Part shown: in pieces, positions 16,098 to 24,785 of the stretch
Numbering within the stretch: position 1 is the stretch's first letter
How the letters are laid out: every line of letters starts with the position of its first letter
NCBI GenBank assembly: GCA_963722585.1
Contig: CAVRNU010000038.1
Coordinates: 48,853-112,852 of the forward strand
Direction: 5' to 3'
Length of the DNA: 64,000 bases
Origin: KBS-96 sp963722585
Lineage (GTDB): Bacteria > Acidobacteriota > Terriglobia > Bryobacterales > Bryobacteraceae
Translations under genes and position numbers: made by a program
Notes under the pieces: generated by a model
Told to the model about the DNA's origin: nothing
Seen by the model: the letters and a program-made list of their open reading frames with translations, nothing else
Databases searched by the model: none

Positions 16098-17894
16098 ATG
16101 ACGCCTATGATTCTGCGCCTCTATAGGAAAACGTGGTTTCAACTTACCCTGGTTAGTCTTGCCTGCCTGACAGCCACGTTTCCCTTAATTCGATATGGAT
16201 TCCCTCACGGCGAAGACTCGGCGCAAGACTGTTCATGGCAAGATGCCTTCGCGCGGCAGTTTTGGACTATGGATCTCTATCCGCGCTGGCTCCTGAGCGC
16301 CAATGCGGGGTTCGGTAGTCCCGCATTGTTTGTATATGGCCCACTGCCATTCTGGATTGCAAGCCTGTTTCGGCCATTCGCCTTGTGGCTGTCAGCCGGA
16401 ATCAGTCCCGCTCGAGAGATTGCCTTCTCGGCTGTGCTTGCGTTTATCCTATCCGGAGTTGGTGCTTATTTTTGGCTACGGGATTCGTTCGGAAGGCGCG
16501 CGGCGCTCGTTGGTGCAATCCTGTTTGTCTACTCGCCGTATCATCTTGTCGCTGACCTGTACATTCGCGGCGCACTTGCCGAATCTTGGGCATTCGCCTG
16601 GATGCCATTCGTTCTCTGGTTCACGCTACGACTCATCCGAGGCGAACGGTTAGCCGCAGTGGGTATTGCAATTGCATACTCATGCCTTATCTTTAGTCAC
16701 CTTTTCACGACTCTCTTGTTTACGCCACTTCCGATAGCCATGGCGCTATACCTCCGCGCGCCGTCGAGCCGGGTTAAAATCCTCGGCCGTCTCCTCGGAG
16801 CGATGGCTCTGGGTGCTGCCTTGTCGGCCGTTTATCTTCTGCCGGCTCTCGTTCATGAAAAGCATGTTTCGGCGCAACGGCTGATTGAGCAAGGACCGAG
16901 TAATTATACCTATGCTTATAATTTCGTTTTTTCAAATGGATTTGAACGCCATCCGCTCGCCGCCGCTAAGTTTGGTTGGTATATCTCATGGTTGACAGCC
17001 GAGATGTTTGTTATAGCAGCGCTCTGCTTTTGTTCTTCAGTCCGCTGTTCGGAGAAAGAAGTGCGGCACAAAGCCATTTTTTGGGGATCGGTTGCCGCAG
17101 GCAGCTTTTTTATGATGTTGCCCATTTCCAAATTCATTTGGGAAAAGGCTCCGCTTCTGGGCCTTATACAATCTCCGTGGCGGCTAAACACGATACTTTC
17201 AGTTGCCACGATCGCACTAATGGCGTTGACGGTTGAGTGCTTTCGTACGAACAGGAGGGATCTCAGGACCCCTGTTGCATATGCCGCATTCCTCTTGGTG
17301 TTGCCGTGGTTCGCAGGGGCCGCCTGGGCCGTTCATCGGGAGTCGCCCTGGATTCCCGCACAGCACGGCCCGGTATCTGACGAAGCCGTCTGGCCACCCG
17401 ATTATGATTATTTGACTCCTGTGTGGACCCAGGCTAGGCCCACTGGCGAACTGGGCCAGCTCCGAGTTCGGCGCATCGCGTCACAATTTGGTGGACGCAA
17501 AGTTATTGCTGATAACGGGAAGGTTACGATCGCTGTGTGGAAGCCTCGCCAGATCCGGCTCAAGACAGAGTTCGCGAATGCTGGCGAAGTATTGGTCAGG
17601 CAGTTTTATTATCCGGGCTGGGCGGCTGAGGCAGAGAATGGCCGGATCGTTGGTTTGGCAACTTCCCCTGACGGGTTAATGTCGCTAAGCGTGCCCGCAG
17701 GTACAACGGATATTAGCCTTCGCTTCCCTCGCGGTCCAGACGAGAGCATGGGCCTTTGGATTACGGTGCTTGCGGTCTTGGCGATTGGTTGTATAGCTTT
17801 TGCTAAGGAGATATCCAATCGTTCTTACGTCATGCTCGGCTTCATTCGGTCTTCCCGGCCGCTCCCACTGGCATCAGGTCCAATTGACCCATAG
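16098..17894 (+). CDS. Polytopic membrane protein, PTPS_related/YfhO-like, GT-C type
   Basis: 598 residues and about eleven to twelve membrane helices. The first periplasmic loop has GEDSAQDCSWQDAFARQFW and DLYPRWLLSANAGFGSPALF, then YGPLPFWIASLF. This is the pattern of the PTPS_related membrane family (named for 6-pyruvoyl-tetrahydropterin synthase but not an enzyme of pterin synthesis) and is close to YfhO-type transferases. SPYHLVADLYIRGALAESWAF is also a family signature. The C-terminal 130 residues (from about 450) form a soluble beta-rich domain. It sits between the first beta-helix protein and a methyltransferase on the same strand. A GT-C role using a lipid-linked sugar is likely but not shown. 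Confidence 0.7.
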   Translation: MTPMILRLYRKTWFQLTLVSLACLTATFPLIRYGFPHGEDSAQDCSWQDAFARQFWTMDLYPRWLLSANAGFGSPALFVYGPLPFWIASLFRPFALWLSAGISPAREIAFSAVLAFILSGVGAYFWLRDSFGRRAALVGAILFVYSPYHLVADLYIRGALAESWAFAWMPFVLWFTLRLIRGERLAAVGIAIAYSCLIFSHLFTTLLFTPLPIAMALYLRAPSSRVKILGRLLGAMALGAALSAVYLLPALVHEKHVSAQRLIEQGPSNYTYAYNFVFSNGFERHPLAAAKFGWYISWLTAEMFVIAALCFCSSVRCSEKEVRHKAIFWGSVAAGSFFMMLPISKFIWEKAPLLGLIQSPWRLNTILSVATIALMALTVECFRTNRRDLRTPVAYAAFLLVLPWFAGAAWAVHRESPWIPAQHGPVSDEAVWPPDYDYLTPVWTQARPTGELGQLRVRRIASQFGGRKVIADNGKVTIAVWKPRQIRLKTEFANAGEVLVRQFYYPGWAAEAENGRIVGLATSPDGLMSLSVPAGTTDISLRFPRGPDESMGLWITVLAVLAIGCIAFAKEISNRSYVMLGFIRSSRPLPLASGPIDP

Positions 17895-18021
17895 TCAGGA
17901 ATCGGGCCGAAAATAAGAAGGGCTGCTCCGCCGTCATGATTTGTTCCTCATTAGTTTAAACTCTGTTCCGATGGAAAGGGCCGCCATATAGAATCCCCGC
18001 TCGATTGCGCATACTACAAAG

Positions 18022-18636
18022 ATGTCCGACACAAGATTACACTTAGGCGCGTTCGATCAGATTTTCCCCGGCTGGATTAATACCGATATAACGCCTCATC
18101 TGTTGATCGCTCGCATACCAGGGTTAGCTCTGCTGATGGCTAAGCTGGGTGTTATGCCGGATTATCGGCTAGCACAGCACAAGGCCGGTATCTTTTGCCA
18201 GCTTCGATATCTTGATGTCAGGAAGCGATTTCCTTTTCGCGATGGGAGCGTATCTTATATTTATTCGTCGCAGATGCTGGAGCATCTGCGACAGGAAGAC
18301 GCTATGCGCTGCATGTCGGAGTGCTACAGAGTTCTCAAGCCAGGCGGCGTTCTTCGGATTCATGTCCCCGATCTTGATGGAATGATCGCGCAGTACGACC
18401 CGAACGATCCGGACTCCTGGCTGCACGAGTTTTTTGCACTGTATTCGAAGGGCGACAAGAACCGGCATTGGTGGCATTACAATGAGCTCTCACTACGGCA
18501 ACGGCTTCTGTCACTTGGCTTCAAGGAATGCTGCAGATCCGCGGTGGGACAGGGCAGATGTAAGGTGGGGCCGTTCGAGGTACAGCACGCCGTCGGTGAG
18601 CGCGTGCCCGTCCTGATCGTGGAAGCTATGAAGTAA
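18022..18636 (+). CDS. SAM-dependent methyltransferase, class I
   Basis: 204 residues. The protein begins LHLGAFDQIFPGWINTDI, the nucleotide-binding strand and loop of short predicted methyltransferases found in glycan clusters. FPFRDGSVSYIYSSQMLEHL and ECYRVLKPGGVLRIHVPDL are the classical motifs II-IV of class I enzymes. There is no membrane segment. It could methylate a sugar hydroxyl, for example to cap a chain (inference). The last gene of the + strand run before a converging gene, it has a 127-base upstream gap and a weak ribosome-binding site. Confidence 0.85.
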   Translation: MSDTRLHLGAFDQIFPGWINTDITPHLLIARIPGLALLMAKLGVMPDYRLAQHKAGIFCQLRYLDVRKRFPFRDGSVSYIYSSQMLEHLRQEDAMRCMSECYRVLKPGGVLRIHVPDLDGMIAQYDPNDPDSWLHEFFALYSKGDKNRHWWHYNELSLRQRLLSLGFKECCRSAVGQGRCKVGPFEVQHAVGERVPVLIVEAMK

Positions 18637-19013
18637 AACAGAAAGCTTGCAGATCTGCAGTTGGAAGGTTAATCGTGGCCGCAGTAAAGTTCGATGCCAA
18701 TGCGAGCGTCCCATTGGCTAGTGGCGGGAAAGCAAGTTCGTTACCCAGCCCCAGGTTGATTCGGCGGCCCTTGCGAATCGCGACGGTCAGCGCGCCGCAA
18801 CTCGACGCTGCAGGCTTGGGAATCGAACGGCAAAGGCCGGCTGATAACCGAAGATCGGGGCCCCCTCTGCCGTTCGTTTTAAGCTTCGAAGATATGAACA
18901 GGATCCTCATTTGGGCGATCTGTTTCACCCGTTCTACTTACTATCTGCCACAAGACATAGAGTTAGTTGTGATCCGTACTCAGTGGCCACACGGTGCCCG
19001 CCGGCTAGCCGGA
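18637..19013. other. Intergenic region without a supported gene
   Basis: 377 bases between the converging methyltransferase and beta-helix genes. A + strand frame from GTG 18675 (118 codons, with GGAAGG upstream) runs into the end of the - strand gene, and a 100-codon frame lies on the other strand, but neither looks like a real protein and neither shows a known motif. On the - strand, GCGCTGACCGTCGCGATTCG near 18775-18795 is loosely like the GGTCGCGGTTCAG repeat found elsewhere in the window. I see no T-rich terminator. Confidence 0.4.
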
Positions 19014-22000
19014 TTAGTGGTCCGTAATTAAGGGGTAGACCTTATCACCTGTCCCGGGGAGCGAATATCCATTTGACGTGCTGGTATTCGAGCCATTTGT
19101 ATCATTAACTAGAACACTCCAGGAACTCGCAGGTGCAGAGCCTGCTTCGGTTGAGAATGGAGTATTTGTGAAGACATACATAGGCAATTGCGGTGAGCCC
19201 ACCGCGCTAGAATTACTTTCAAAGCCTCCAATTATTTCTGCTCCTGTGCCCCCACTTATTGTAAGTAAAGTTCGACAGCCAATCGGCCCGTTAGCATTTT
19301 GGCAGGGACCGGATTCAGTTGTATATCCGAGAATCCATAGGCTACCGCCGCTCTGCTGTATTTCGAGACCACCCTCCACGTCTAACTGCCTGGCCCATAT
19401 GATTTCATTCGTAGGCACAATGTCACCTGGCATTGCGGCGTCTTCAAAGAACAATGTGCCTCCATCCCCGCTGCCGGTGCTATATCCAATGGGATTGAAC
19501 ACGTTCGCTATTACCACTGTGCCCTTTCCGTTGTGAACAAACGACGGGTAACAATTGGGACCGCCGCAGAAGGAGAAATTACGAAATTCGATAGTCTGCC
19601 CAGCGGACTCCTCGAAGCTAAAAATGGGTGCGGTATTAGTGCAACCACCTTGACCGTTAGAGGTACAGTATCGATTAATGGCGGAATTAGCGCCAATGAC
19701 CAACTTTACGGTTCCTGGAATATGACACGTCCCTGAAATTATATAAGTCTGATCTGGGAAATACACGACCGGCTTCCCTGCACTCATAGCAGAGTTGCAT
19801 GCCTGTGTGAAGTCGCCATTTACTGCCGGGAAGTTCCAAATCGACTCCCAGTCTGAAAGATTTGTGTCGAAATACTCGGGAGTGTTAGGAGCCTGCATGT
19901 TCAGAGACGTTGTGCCGCCAGTCCGCGTGCCAATCTTTATAGCGTTAGGCGTCGAGTACTCTGTAATCGTATTTCCTCCGCCCCAGTCCGTATGCGCCGT
20001 TCCCAGGGCAAGCGCGGAGCGATAACCAGACGTGGTTATGTTCCGCAGGAAGGTGGATGTGGCACCGTTATTGCTGTCAATCTGGATCGCACTCGTAGAT
20101 GTAGAGTTGCCAGTCAATGTAGCGTCGGAAAGAAACTGAGACGCTTGCGCCTTCCCCCAATAAGTATCGGTCCAAAACGCGGGAACACTACCCGATTCGG
20201 TAGCGCTCATCTGCTCGATTTGTAGATTAATATTATTGGTGCGAACACCTGCCGTTTTCTGATTCTCGCAGTCCAAGTAATTGACAGTGATGTTCACTTG
20301 GTCTGACGTCCCCTCGTTGTATAGGCAATATCTACCACCTTTGACCGACACGTTCTTGATGAGCGCTGGGCCCGTGCCGCCGCCGATGTTAGTTGATCGC
20401 CCGGTGACAATTCCTGCGCCGCCGTTGCCATCGTCGAATGTAATATTAACGTTTCGAATCGAGCCTCTATTAGAGGCATTGTAATCAATGGCGGTCGCTC
20501 CAGGATTGCCGGAACCGATCTCTATCGCCATATTCCATAGGTCGTTCTTATAGCCAGCCTGGCCGCCGCCTCCAATAATATCGTTAGCTTCGTTGTTCCC
20601 GAAAAAGAACACCGCGATACATCGTTGCTGCACAGTCCCAAGCGCAGTCGAATATGAGTCTGTTTCCTCGATGTTGCAGTTGCCTTGGGTGAACGTGTTG
20701 GGAGCGACCTTGATTATAGTGTTCGACTTGTTTTGTCCCTCGAACCGCGGACCATCTCGCCAGATGACAGGGGTAATTGTGGGTGCCGATGTATATCCCT
20801 GACCTAGGCAGCCGCCCTGAATATCTATTCCGGTAACGCTCCCGGAACCATTTGTGCTCAAATTTGAGAACAGCCCCTGGTTGCGTGCATTATTCAAGCT
20901 GCCACCGCCGCCGTATATATAGGCCCCGGTCTGTCCAGAGTTGTAACTGAAATAGCCGCTTCCGCCATTTGATATGTTGAGTCCGGTTATGCAGCCGTTC
21001 GATACATTGGCTGTTACTGATGCCGGATTGGACGGTATCTGCCCTTGGAAGAGCGAACCGGACACTAGGTAGGTACCAGCCGGAAAGTATACAGTTTGTT
21101 CAACGCATCCGTAGTAGTTGCTGACCACGCAAGCCTGATAAGCCCGATTGATTGCAGCCTGAATGCACGCTGTGTCATCGTGGATCCCGTCTCCATAGGC
21201 ATGACCATTAGGGCAGTTGTATGTAACTCCAGGCGGAGGCGTAACAACGTTTAAGTAACCAATGTCTGATGGATAGATGTGATCTCCGGTTGAATATGTG
21301 ACATTTTTGCCTGTGCCCGTAGTCGGCGGTGGGTTGGGGTTGCTGACGGTGACGCCGGTACCCGATAGAGAAACAGATGCGGGCGAGCCGCTGGCGTTGG
21401 TGGCGACGGAAAGGGTGGCGGAGAGCGAGCCTGCAACCGACGGTTTAAACGTGATGGTAATTGTGCAGTCGCTGCCGGTATTGAGCGAAGTGCCGCAGTT
21501 GTTTGTTTGGGAGAAGTCGCTCGAATCTGTTCCTGTGATGGAGATCGAATCGATTGTCAAGTCCGCTGTTCCGGTGCTCGAAAGCGTCACTGTCTCGGAG
21601 GCCGAGCTTGAGCCAACGTCAACCGAGCCGAAGGATGCGGTGTTCGGACTTAGCGAGACTCCCGGAGATCCGGATCCCGATCCGCCCGAACCGCCGGATC
21701 CGGAGCTTGGCGTAGTAGCGAGGTTATAGAAATAATCAATCGAAGCAGTCACGGCCGGGGCGCTTGCAGGCGTGGAATTGTAATTCCAGGAAAAGGGTCC
21801 GATTTGAGCAACTGTCATCGCCAGCGAGAAACTGCCGGCGGAGGTATAGTTTGTGCCGTCGGTGGACCCGCTGAGCGTCCAGGTATTGCCCGAGCGCTGA
21901 ACCTGAATCCAGTAGGGCGGCCCCGCGTTTGGTACCGACATGCTGACGTGATTGGTAGGCGTTCCTGCCGAGATGCTGACCGCGTTCAGGTAACGCGTAG

Positions 22001-23183
22001 AGCCGTCGGAGTACATGCCAAACGTAATGTAGTTGCTGCTGTCCTGCTGGACCAGGATGCCTTGCCCTTCGTATTGGCTCGTGCTGACAGCGGAATCGAA
22101 CTTCGCGGCGACATCAAAATTGGAGTTAGAGATTGCTTGCATGATGCGCACGGAGTTGTCGGCTCCGCCAGCGGAGGGATCGTGATTGCTGCCGCCTGGG
22201 ACGGTCAACAAGGCTTGGCCGTTACTCGCACTCGCGCTTCCGCCCGCCGGAGCTACTACTGTCCACAGAGCGGTATTCAAAGACGAAGCGGTAAAGTCGT
22301 CGGAGACCGGAGCGCCGGGAGTACAAGTAGAGGTCGATGCAGTACTCGCAGTCGCCGTCAGGTTATAGAAATAGTCGATCGAAGCAGTCACAGCCGGGGA
22401 ACTGGCGGGATTGGAGTTGTAATTCCAGGCGAATGGGCCTACTTGAGCGACGGTCATTGCCAGCGTGAAGCTGCCGGCCGAAGTATAGGTTGTGCCGTCG
22501 GCGGAACCGCTGAGCGTCCAAGTATTGCCGGAGCGCTGAACCTGAATCCAGTAAGGCGGTCCGGCGTTTGGCACCGACATGCTGACGTGATTGGTAGGCG
22601 TTCCTCCGGTGATGCTGACCGCGTTCAGATAACGCGTAAAGCCGTCGGAGTACATTCCAAACGTAATATAGTTACTGCTGTCCTGCTGCACCAGGATGCC
22701 TTGACCCTGGTATTGGGCCGTGCTGACAGCGGAATCGAACTTCGCGGCGATATCAAAATTGGAGTTAGAGACGGTTTGCATGATTCGCACGGAGTTGTTG
22801 GCGCCGCCCGCGGATGGGTCGTGATTGCTTCCGCCGGGGACGGACAGCAAGGCGTGGCCGTTGCTCACGGTTGCGCTTCCGCCGGCCGGAGCCACTACGG
22901 TCCAGAGAGCGGTGTTGAGAGTTGCACTGGTGAAGTCGTCTGAGACGGGCGCACCGGGGCTCGACTGCCCGCAAGCTGTACTAGCGACAGCAGGCATTGG
23001 ACTGATGGAAGAAGTTGCAAGTAACAGCAATACGAACAGAGCTGAGCCGGCATTTCGGAGGCTTGCGAAACTTAGTAGTGGTTGCTTGCAGGTTGCGCTG
23101 ACTAACTCGGCAGACGCCGCGCAGTTACGACAGAGTAAATGGCTTGTGTGTTTGTAAATGGACGAATTTATTTTTAAACGCAT
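19014..23183 (-). CDS. Large secreted beta-helix protein with duplicated N-terminal beta-sandwich domains and an SPD-2/Hydin-like domain
   Basis: 1,389 residues from ATG 23183 (CAGGGA upstream). The signal sequence ends near AVASTA at about residue 70 after a long, basic N-region. Two nearly identical domains of about 210 residues (79-290 and 292-500), each opening GAPVSDDF and containing NSVRIMQ and YITFGMYSDG, look like DUF1349/LamG-type sugar-binding sandwiches. A GSGGSGGSGSGS linker follows, then an ASPM/SPD-2/Hydin-like domain (about 511-612; SFGSVDVGSSSA, CTITITFKP). A Pro-rich linker leads to a Pectate_lyase_3-type beta-helix (about 630-1390), homologous to the protein at 13663-15990. 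Function is probably binding or processing of an extracellular polysaccharide. It is the only - strand gene of this size in the locus. Confidence 0.8.
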   Translation of the reverse strand: MRLKINSSIYKHTSHLLCRNCAASAELVSATCKQPLLSFASLRNAGSALFVLLLLATSSISPMPAVASTACGQSSPGAPVSDDFTSATLNTALWTVVAPAGGSATVSNGHALLSVPGGSNHDPSAGGANNSVRIMQTVSNSNFDIAAKFDSAVSTAQYQGQGILVQQDSSNYITFGMYSDGFTRYLNAVSITGGTPTNHVSMSVPNAGPPYWIQVQRSGNTWTLSGSADGTTYTSAGSFTLAMTVAQVGPFAWNYNSNPASSPAVTASIDYFYNLTATASTASTSTCTPGAPVSDDFTASSLNTALWTVVAPAGGSASASNGQALLTVPGGSNHDPSAGGADNSVRIMQAISNSNFDVAAKFDSAVSTSQYEGQGILVQQDSSNYITFGMYSDGSTRYLNAVSISAGTPTNHVSMSVPNAGPPYWIQVQRSGNTWTLSGSTDGTNYTSAGSFSLAMTVAQIGPFSWNYNSTPASAPAVTASIDYFYNLATTPSSGSGGSGGSGSGSPGVSLSPNTASFGSVDVGSSSASETVTLSSTGTADLTIDSISITGTDSSDFSQTNNCGTSLNTGSDCTITITFKPSVAGSLSATLSVATNASGSPASVSLSGTGVTVSNPNPPPTTGTGKNVTYSTGDHIYPSDIGYLNVVTPPPGVTYNCPNGHAYGDGIHDDTACIQAAINRAYQACVVSNYYGCVEQTVYFPAGTYLVSGSLFQGQIPSNPASVTANVSNGCITGLNISNGGSGYFSYNSGQTGAYIYGGGGSLNNARNQGLFSNLSTNGSGSVTGIDIQGGCLGQGYTSAPTITPVIWRDGPRFEGQNKSNTIIKVAPNTFTQGNCNIEETDSYSTALGTVQQRCIAVFFFGNNEANDIIGGGGQAGYKNDLWNMAIEIGSGNPGATAIDYNASNRGSIRNVNITFDDGNGGAGIVTGRSTNIGGGTGPALIKNVSVKGGRYCLYNEGTSDQVNITVNYLDCENQKTAGVRTNNINLQIEQMSATESGSVPAFWTDTYWGKAQASQFLSDATLTGNSTSTSAIQIDSNNGATSTFLRNITTSGYRSALALGTAHTDWGGGNTITEYSTPNAIKIGTRTGGTTSLNMQAPNTPEYFDTNLSDWESIWNFPAVNGDFTQACNSAMSAGKPVVYFPDQTYIISGTCHIPGTVKLVIGANSAINRYCTSNGQGGCTNTAPIFSFEESAGQTIEFRNFSFCGGPNCYPSFVHNGKGTVVIANVFNPIGYSTGSGDGGTLFFEDAAMPGDIVPTNEIIWARQLDVEGGLEIQQSGGSLWILGYTTESGPCQNANGPIGCRTLLTISGGTGAEIIGGFESNSSAVGSPQLPMYVFTNTPFSTEAGSAPASSWSVLVNDTNGSNTSTSNGYSLPGTGDKVYPLITDH
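21722..22970. repeat. Tandem in-frame duplication, 639-bp period, inside the large beta-helix gene
   Basis: The stretch starting GGTTATAGAAATAATC at 21722 recurs as GGTTATAGAAATAGTC at 22361, 639 bases (213 codons) away, and similarity continues for most of a unit. The units encode the two N-terminal sandwich domains. Most differences look like third-position or conservative changes, so the duplication is fairly recent or kept similar by gene conversion. Confidence 0.85.
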
Positions 23184-23186
23184 CAA

Positions 23187-23596
23187 TATTCCCTGCGATG
23201 GTTTTCACGCGGCGCATTGCCTCGACAGTGCCGGAGGCAAGCTCAACGGAATTAAGCGGCGCGCGGGCAATAAAAGGCCACGGGCAACTTATGGAACGGC
23301 GCCGCGATTTGTTATTCGCAATTCAGGTGGCACTTTGACGGTCTTGTCTCGCAGGGCAACCACTGTCGTAGCGCGTGATTTCCGGGCCTTAAAGAGCGCC
23401 AAAATGAAACGGCGTTAATTAAGTCCTGACGCTCGTGTTACTTAAATTCGGCATGAATCGTGATGTAAAGATGTCAGGGCGATGGGCTCGGGCAAATCTG
23501 ACGGAACCGAGCCGCGAGTCCTTCGGTTTCCGGAAGGTTACGTGATACGTGACCATCAGATAAATCGGTAATAATCCCGATTCCCACGACACACCG
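23187..23596. promoter_or_regulatory. Intergenic region between divergent genes, with two adjacent hairpins before the GT4 gene
   Basis: About 410 bases separate the starts of the divergent beta-helix gene (-) and the second glycosyltransferase run (+), so promoters for both should be here. No convincing -35/-10 pair was found by eye. Close to the GT4 start lies CCTTCGG-TTT-CCGGAAGG (about 23520-23537), then GGTTACGT/ACGTGACC (23536-23543 with 23547-23554, one G-T pair). These could be an operator or an RNA leader structure. Short open frames on the + strand show no protein-like features. Confidence 0.35.
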
Positions 23597-24781
23597 ATGT
23601 CACTGCACATTGGCTATTTTCAATCGGGTTATCCAGTGCAGGACGGCACCACGACGGCCGTTCGTGGCTTGTCTCGCGCTTTGGCGAGGCAGGGCCATCG
23701 GATAACTATCTATGGCTGCGGAAATTCGAAGAACATGGAAGGTGTATCCGACGGCGACGGGTTGCAAGTGCGGCTCTTTCCGGCAAGCTCTTCCAACCCT
23801 TTTCGAGTTCCGCGACCGCTGCTGGACGCGCTCGAAAGAAACGAAGAGAAGCTCGATTTACTGGTGATCAACCTGATGTTCAATCCGCCGAATGTGGCTG
23901 TGGCGCGTGCGGCTGCGAGAGGCGGCATTCCTTATGTGGTCAGCCCACATGACCCGTATCATCCTGTGCTGCTGAAGAAGAACCGGCTCCGAAAGTTGGC
24001 CTATAGCATGCTCTTTGAAAGGCCGCTTCTTCGCAGAGCGGCTGCGGTTCAAGTACTTGCTCCGGAACATGCGGCCTACGTGCGGAAGTTTGGATTCTCC
24101 GGAGCCATTTTGGCGATTCCGAACGGCTTCGATGCTTCGGCATCCTTTTTTCCGCCTCTCGAGACGTTCTCAGCAAATCAACTGAGCGGCTCTCCTCGAT
24201 TTCTATGCCTGGGCCGTTTGGATATGCACCATAAGGGACTGGACCTTGTTATTGAGGCATTCGCGCGCAGCTTGCGGACTGGGGTAGTGCCAGCTTCGGC
24301 CAGCTTGACTTTCGTTGGCCCGGATGGAGGAGATCTTCAAAGACTTCGCAGCCTCGCGTCTGAAGAGCGGATTGATAGGAATGTGAGTTTTGCGGGAAGG
24401 GTTAGCGACGGCGTCCGCGGGGAGATGCTTCGAAGCTGCGATATGCTTCTTCTCTGCTCGCGTTACGACGGTTTTGGCCTGGTTGCGTTGGAAGGCATGC
24501 TGGCAGGAAAGCCGCTCATTGTGTCCCGCGAAGCTGGAATATCCGGCTCGATTGAAAAAGCCGGCTGCGGAGTTCTTGTTGAGCCGTCAACGGTTTCAAT
24601 TTGCTCCGGATTTGCGGAGGCGATGAGATTGCGGCCGCAGTGGGAGGAAATGGGAGACCGGGGACGCTCGTTTGCTTACGAGAACCTGACATGGGACCAT
24701 ATGGGGCGTCGCGCTGCTGAGAGTTATCTTGCGCTGGTCGACGTAAGCTCCCGGCGGAGCCGAAACGGGAAAATACAATAA
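23597..24781 (+). CDS. Glycosyltransferase family 4
   Basis: 394 residues with the GT-B layout. The N-terminal lobe opens LHIGYFQSGYPVQDGTTTAVRGLSRALARQGH, the glycine-rich acceptor loop; VSPHDPYHP is the second-strand segment. The C-terminal lobe carries FLCLGRLDMHHKGLDLVIEAF and ends with LLCSRYDGFGLVALEGMLAGKP, which contains the EX7E-type donor site. There is no membrane helix. It starts a second run of tightly packed + strand genes (gaps of -11 to +38 bases up to 30,148). It transfers a sugar from a nucleotide donor to a lipid-linked intermediate at the cytosolic face; donor unknown. Confidence 0.9.
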   Translation: MSLHIGYFQSGYPVQDGTTTAVRGLSRALARQGHRITIYGCGNSKNMEGVSDGDGLQVRLFPASSSNPFRVPRPLLDALERNEEKLDLLVINLMFNPPNVAVARAAARGGIPYVVSPHDPYHPVLLKKNRLRKLAYSMLFERPLLRRAAAVQVLAPEHAAYVRKFGFSGAILAIPNGFDASASFFPPLETFSANQLSGSPRFLCLGRLDMHHKGLDLVIEAFARSLRTGVVPASASLTFVGPDGGDLQRLRSLASEERIDRNVSFAGRVSDGVRGEMLRSCDMLLLCSRYDGFGLVALEGMLAGKPLIVSREAGISGSIEKAGCGVLVEPSTVSICSGFAEAMRLRPQWEEMGDRGRSFAYENLTWDHMGRRAAESYLALVDVSSRRSRNGKIQ

Positions 24782-24785
24782 CCCT

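Noticed and set aside
18675..19031. 118-codon + strand frame with GGAAGG before GTG
   Set aside because: No homology pattern, unusual composition, and it runs into the 3' end of the convergent gene; kept only as a note on the intergenic region.
21804..22943. 379-codon + strand open frame in the duplicated domains
   Set aside because: It follows the tandem repeat of the real - strand gene and gives a repetitive Arg/Val/Asp-rich product without known features.
23520..23554. Possible riboswitch before the GT4 gene
   Set aside because: Only two short hairpins are seen and no known aptamer core was recognised.
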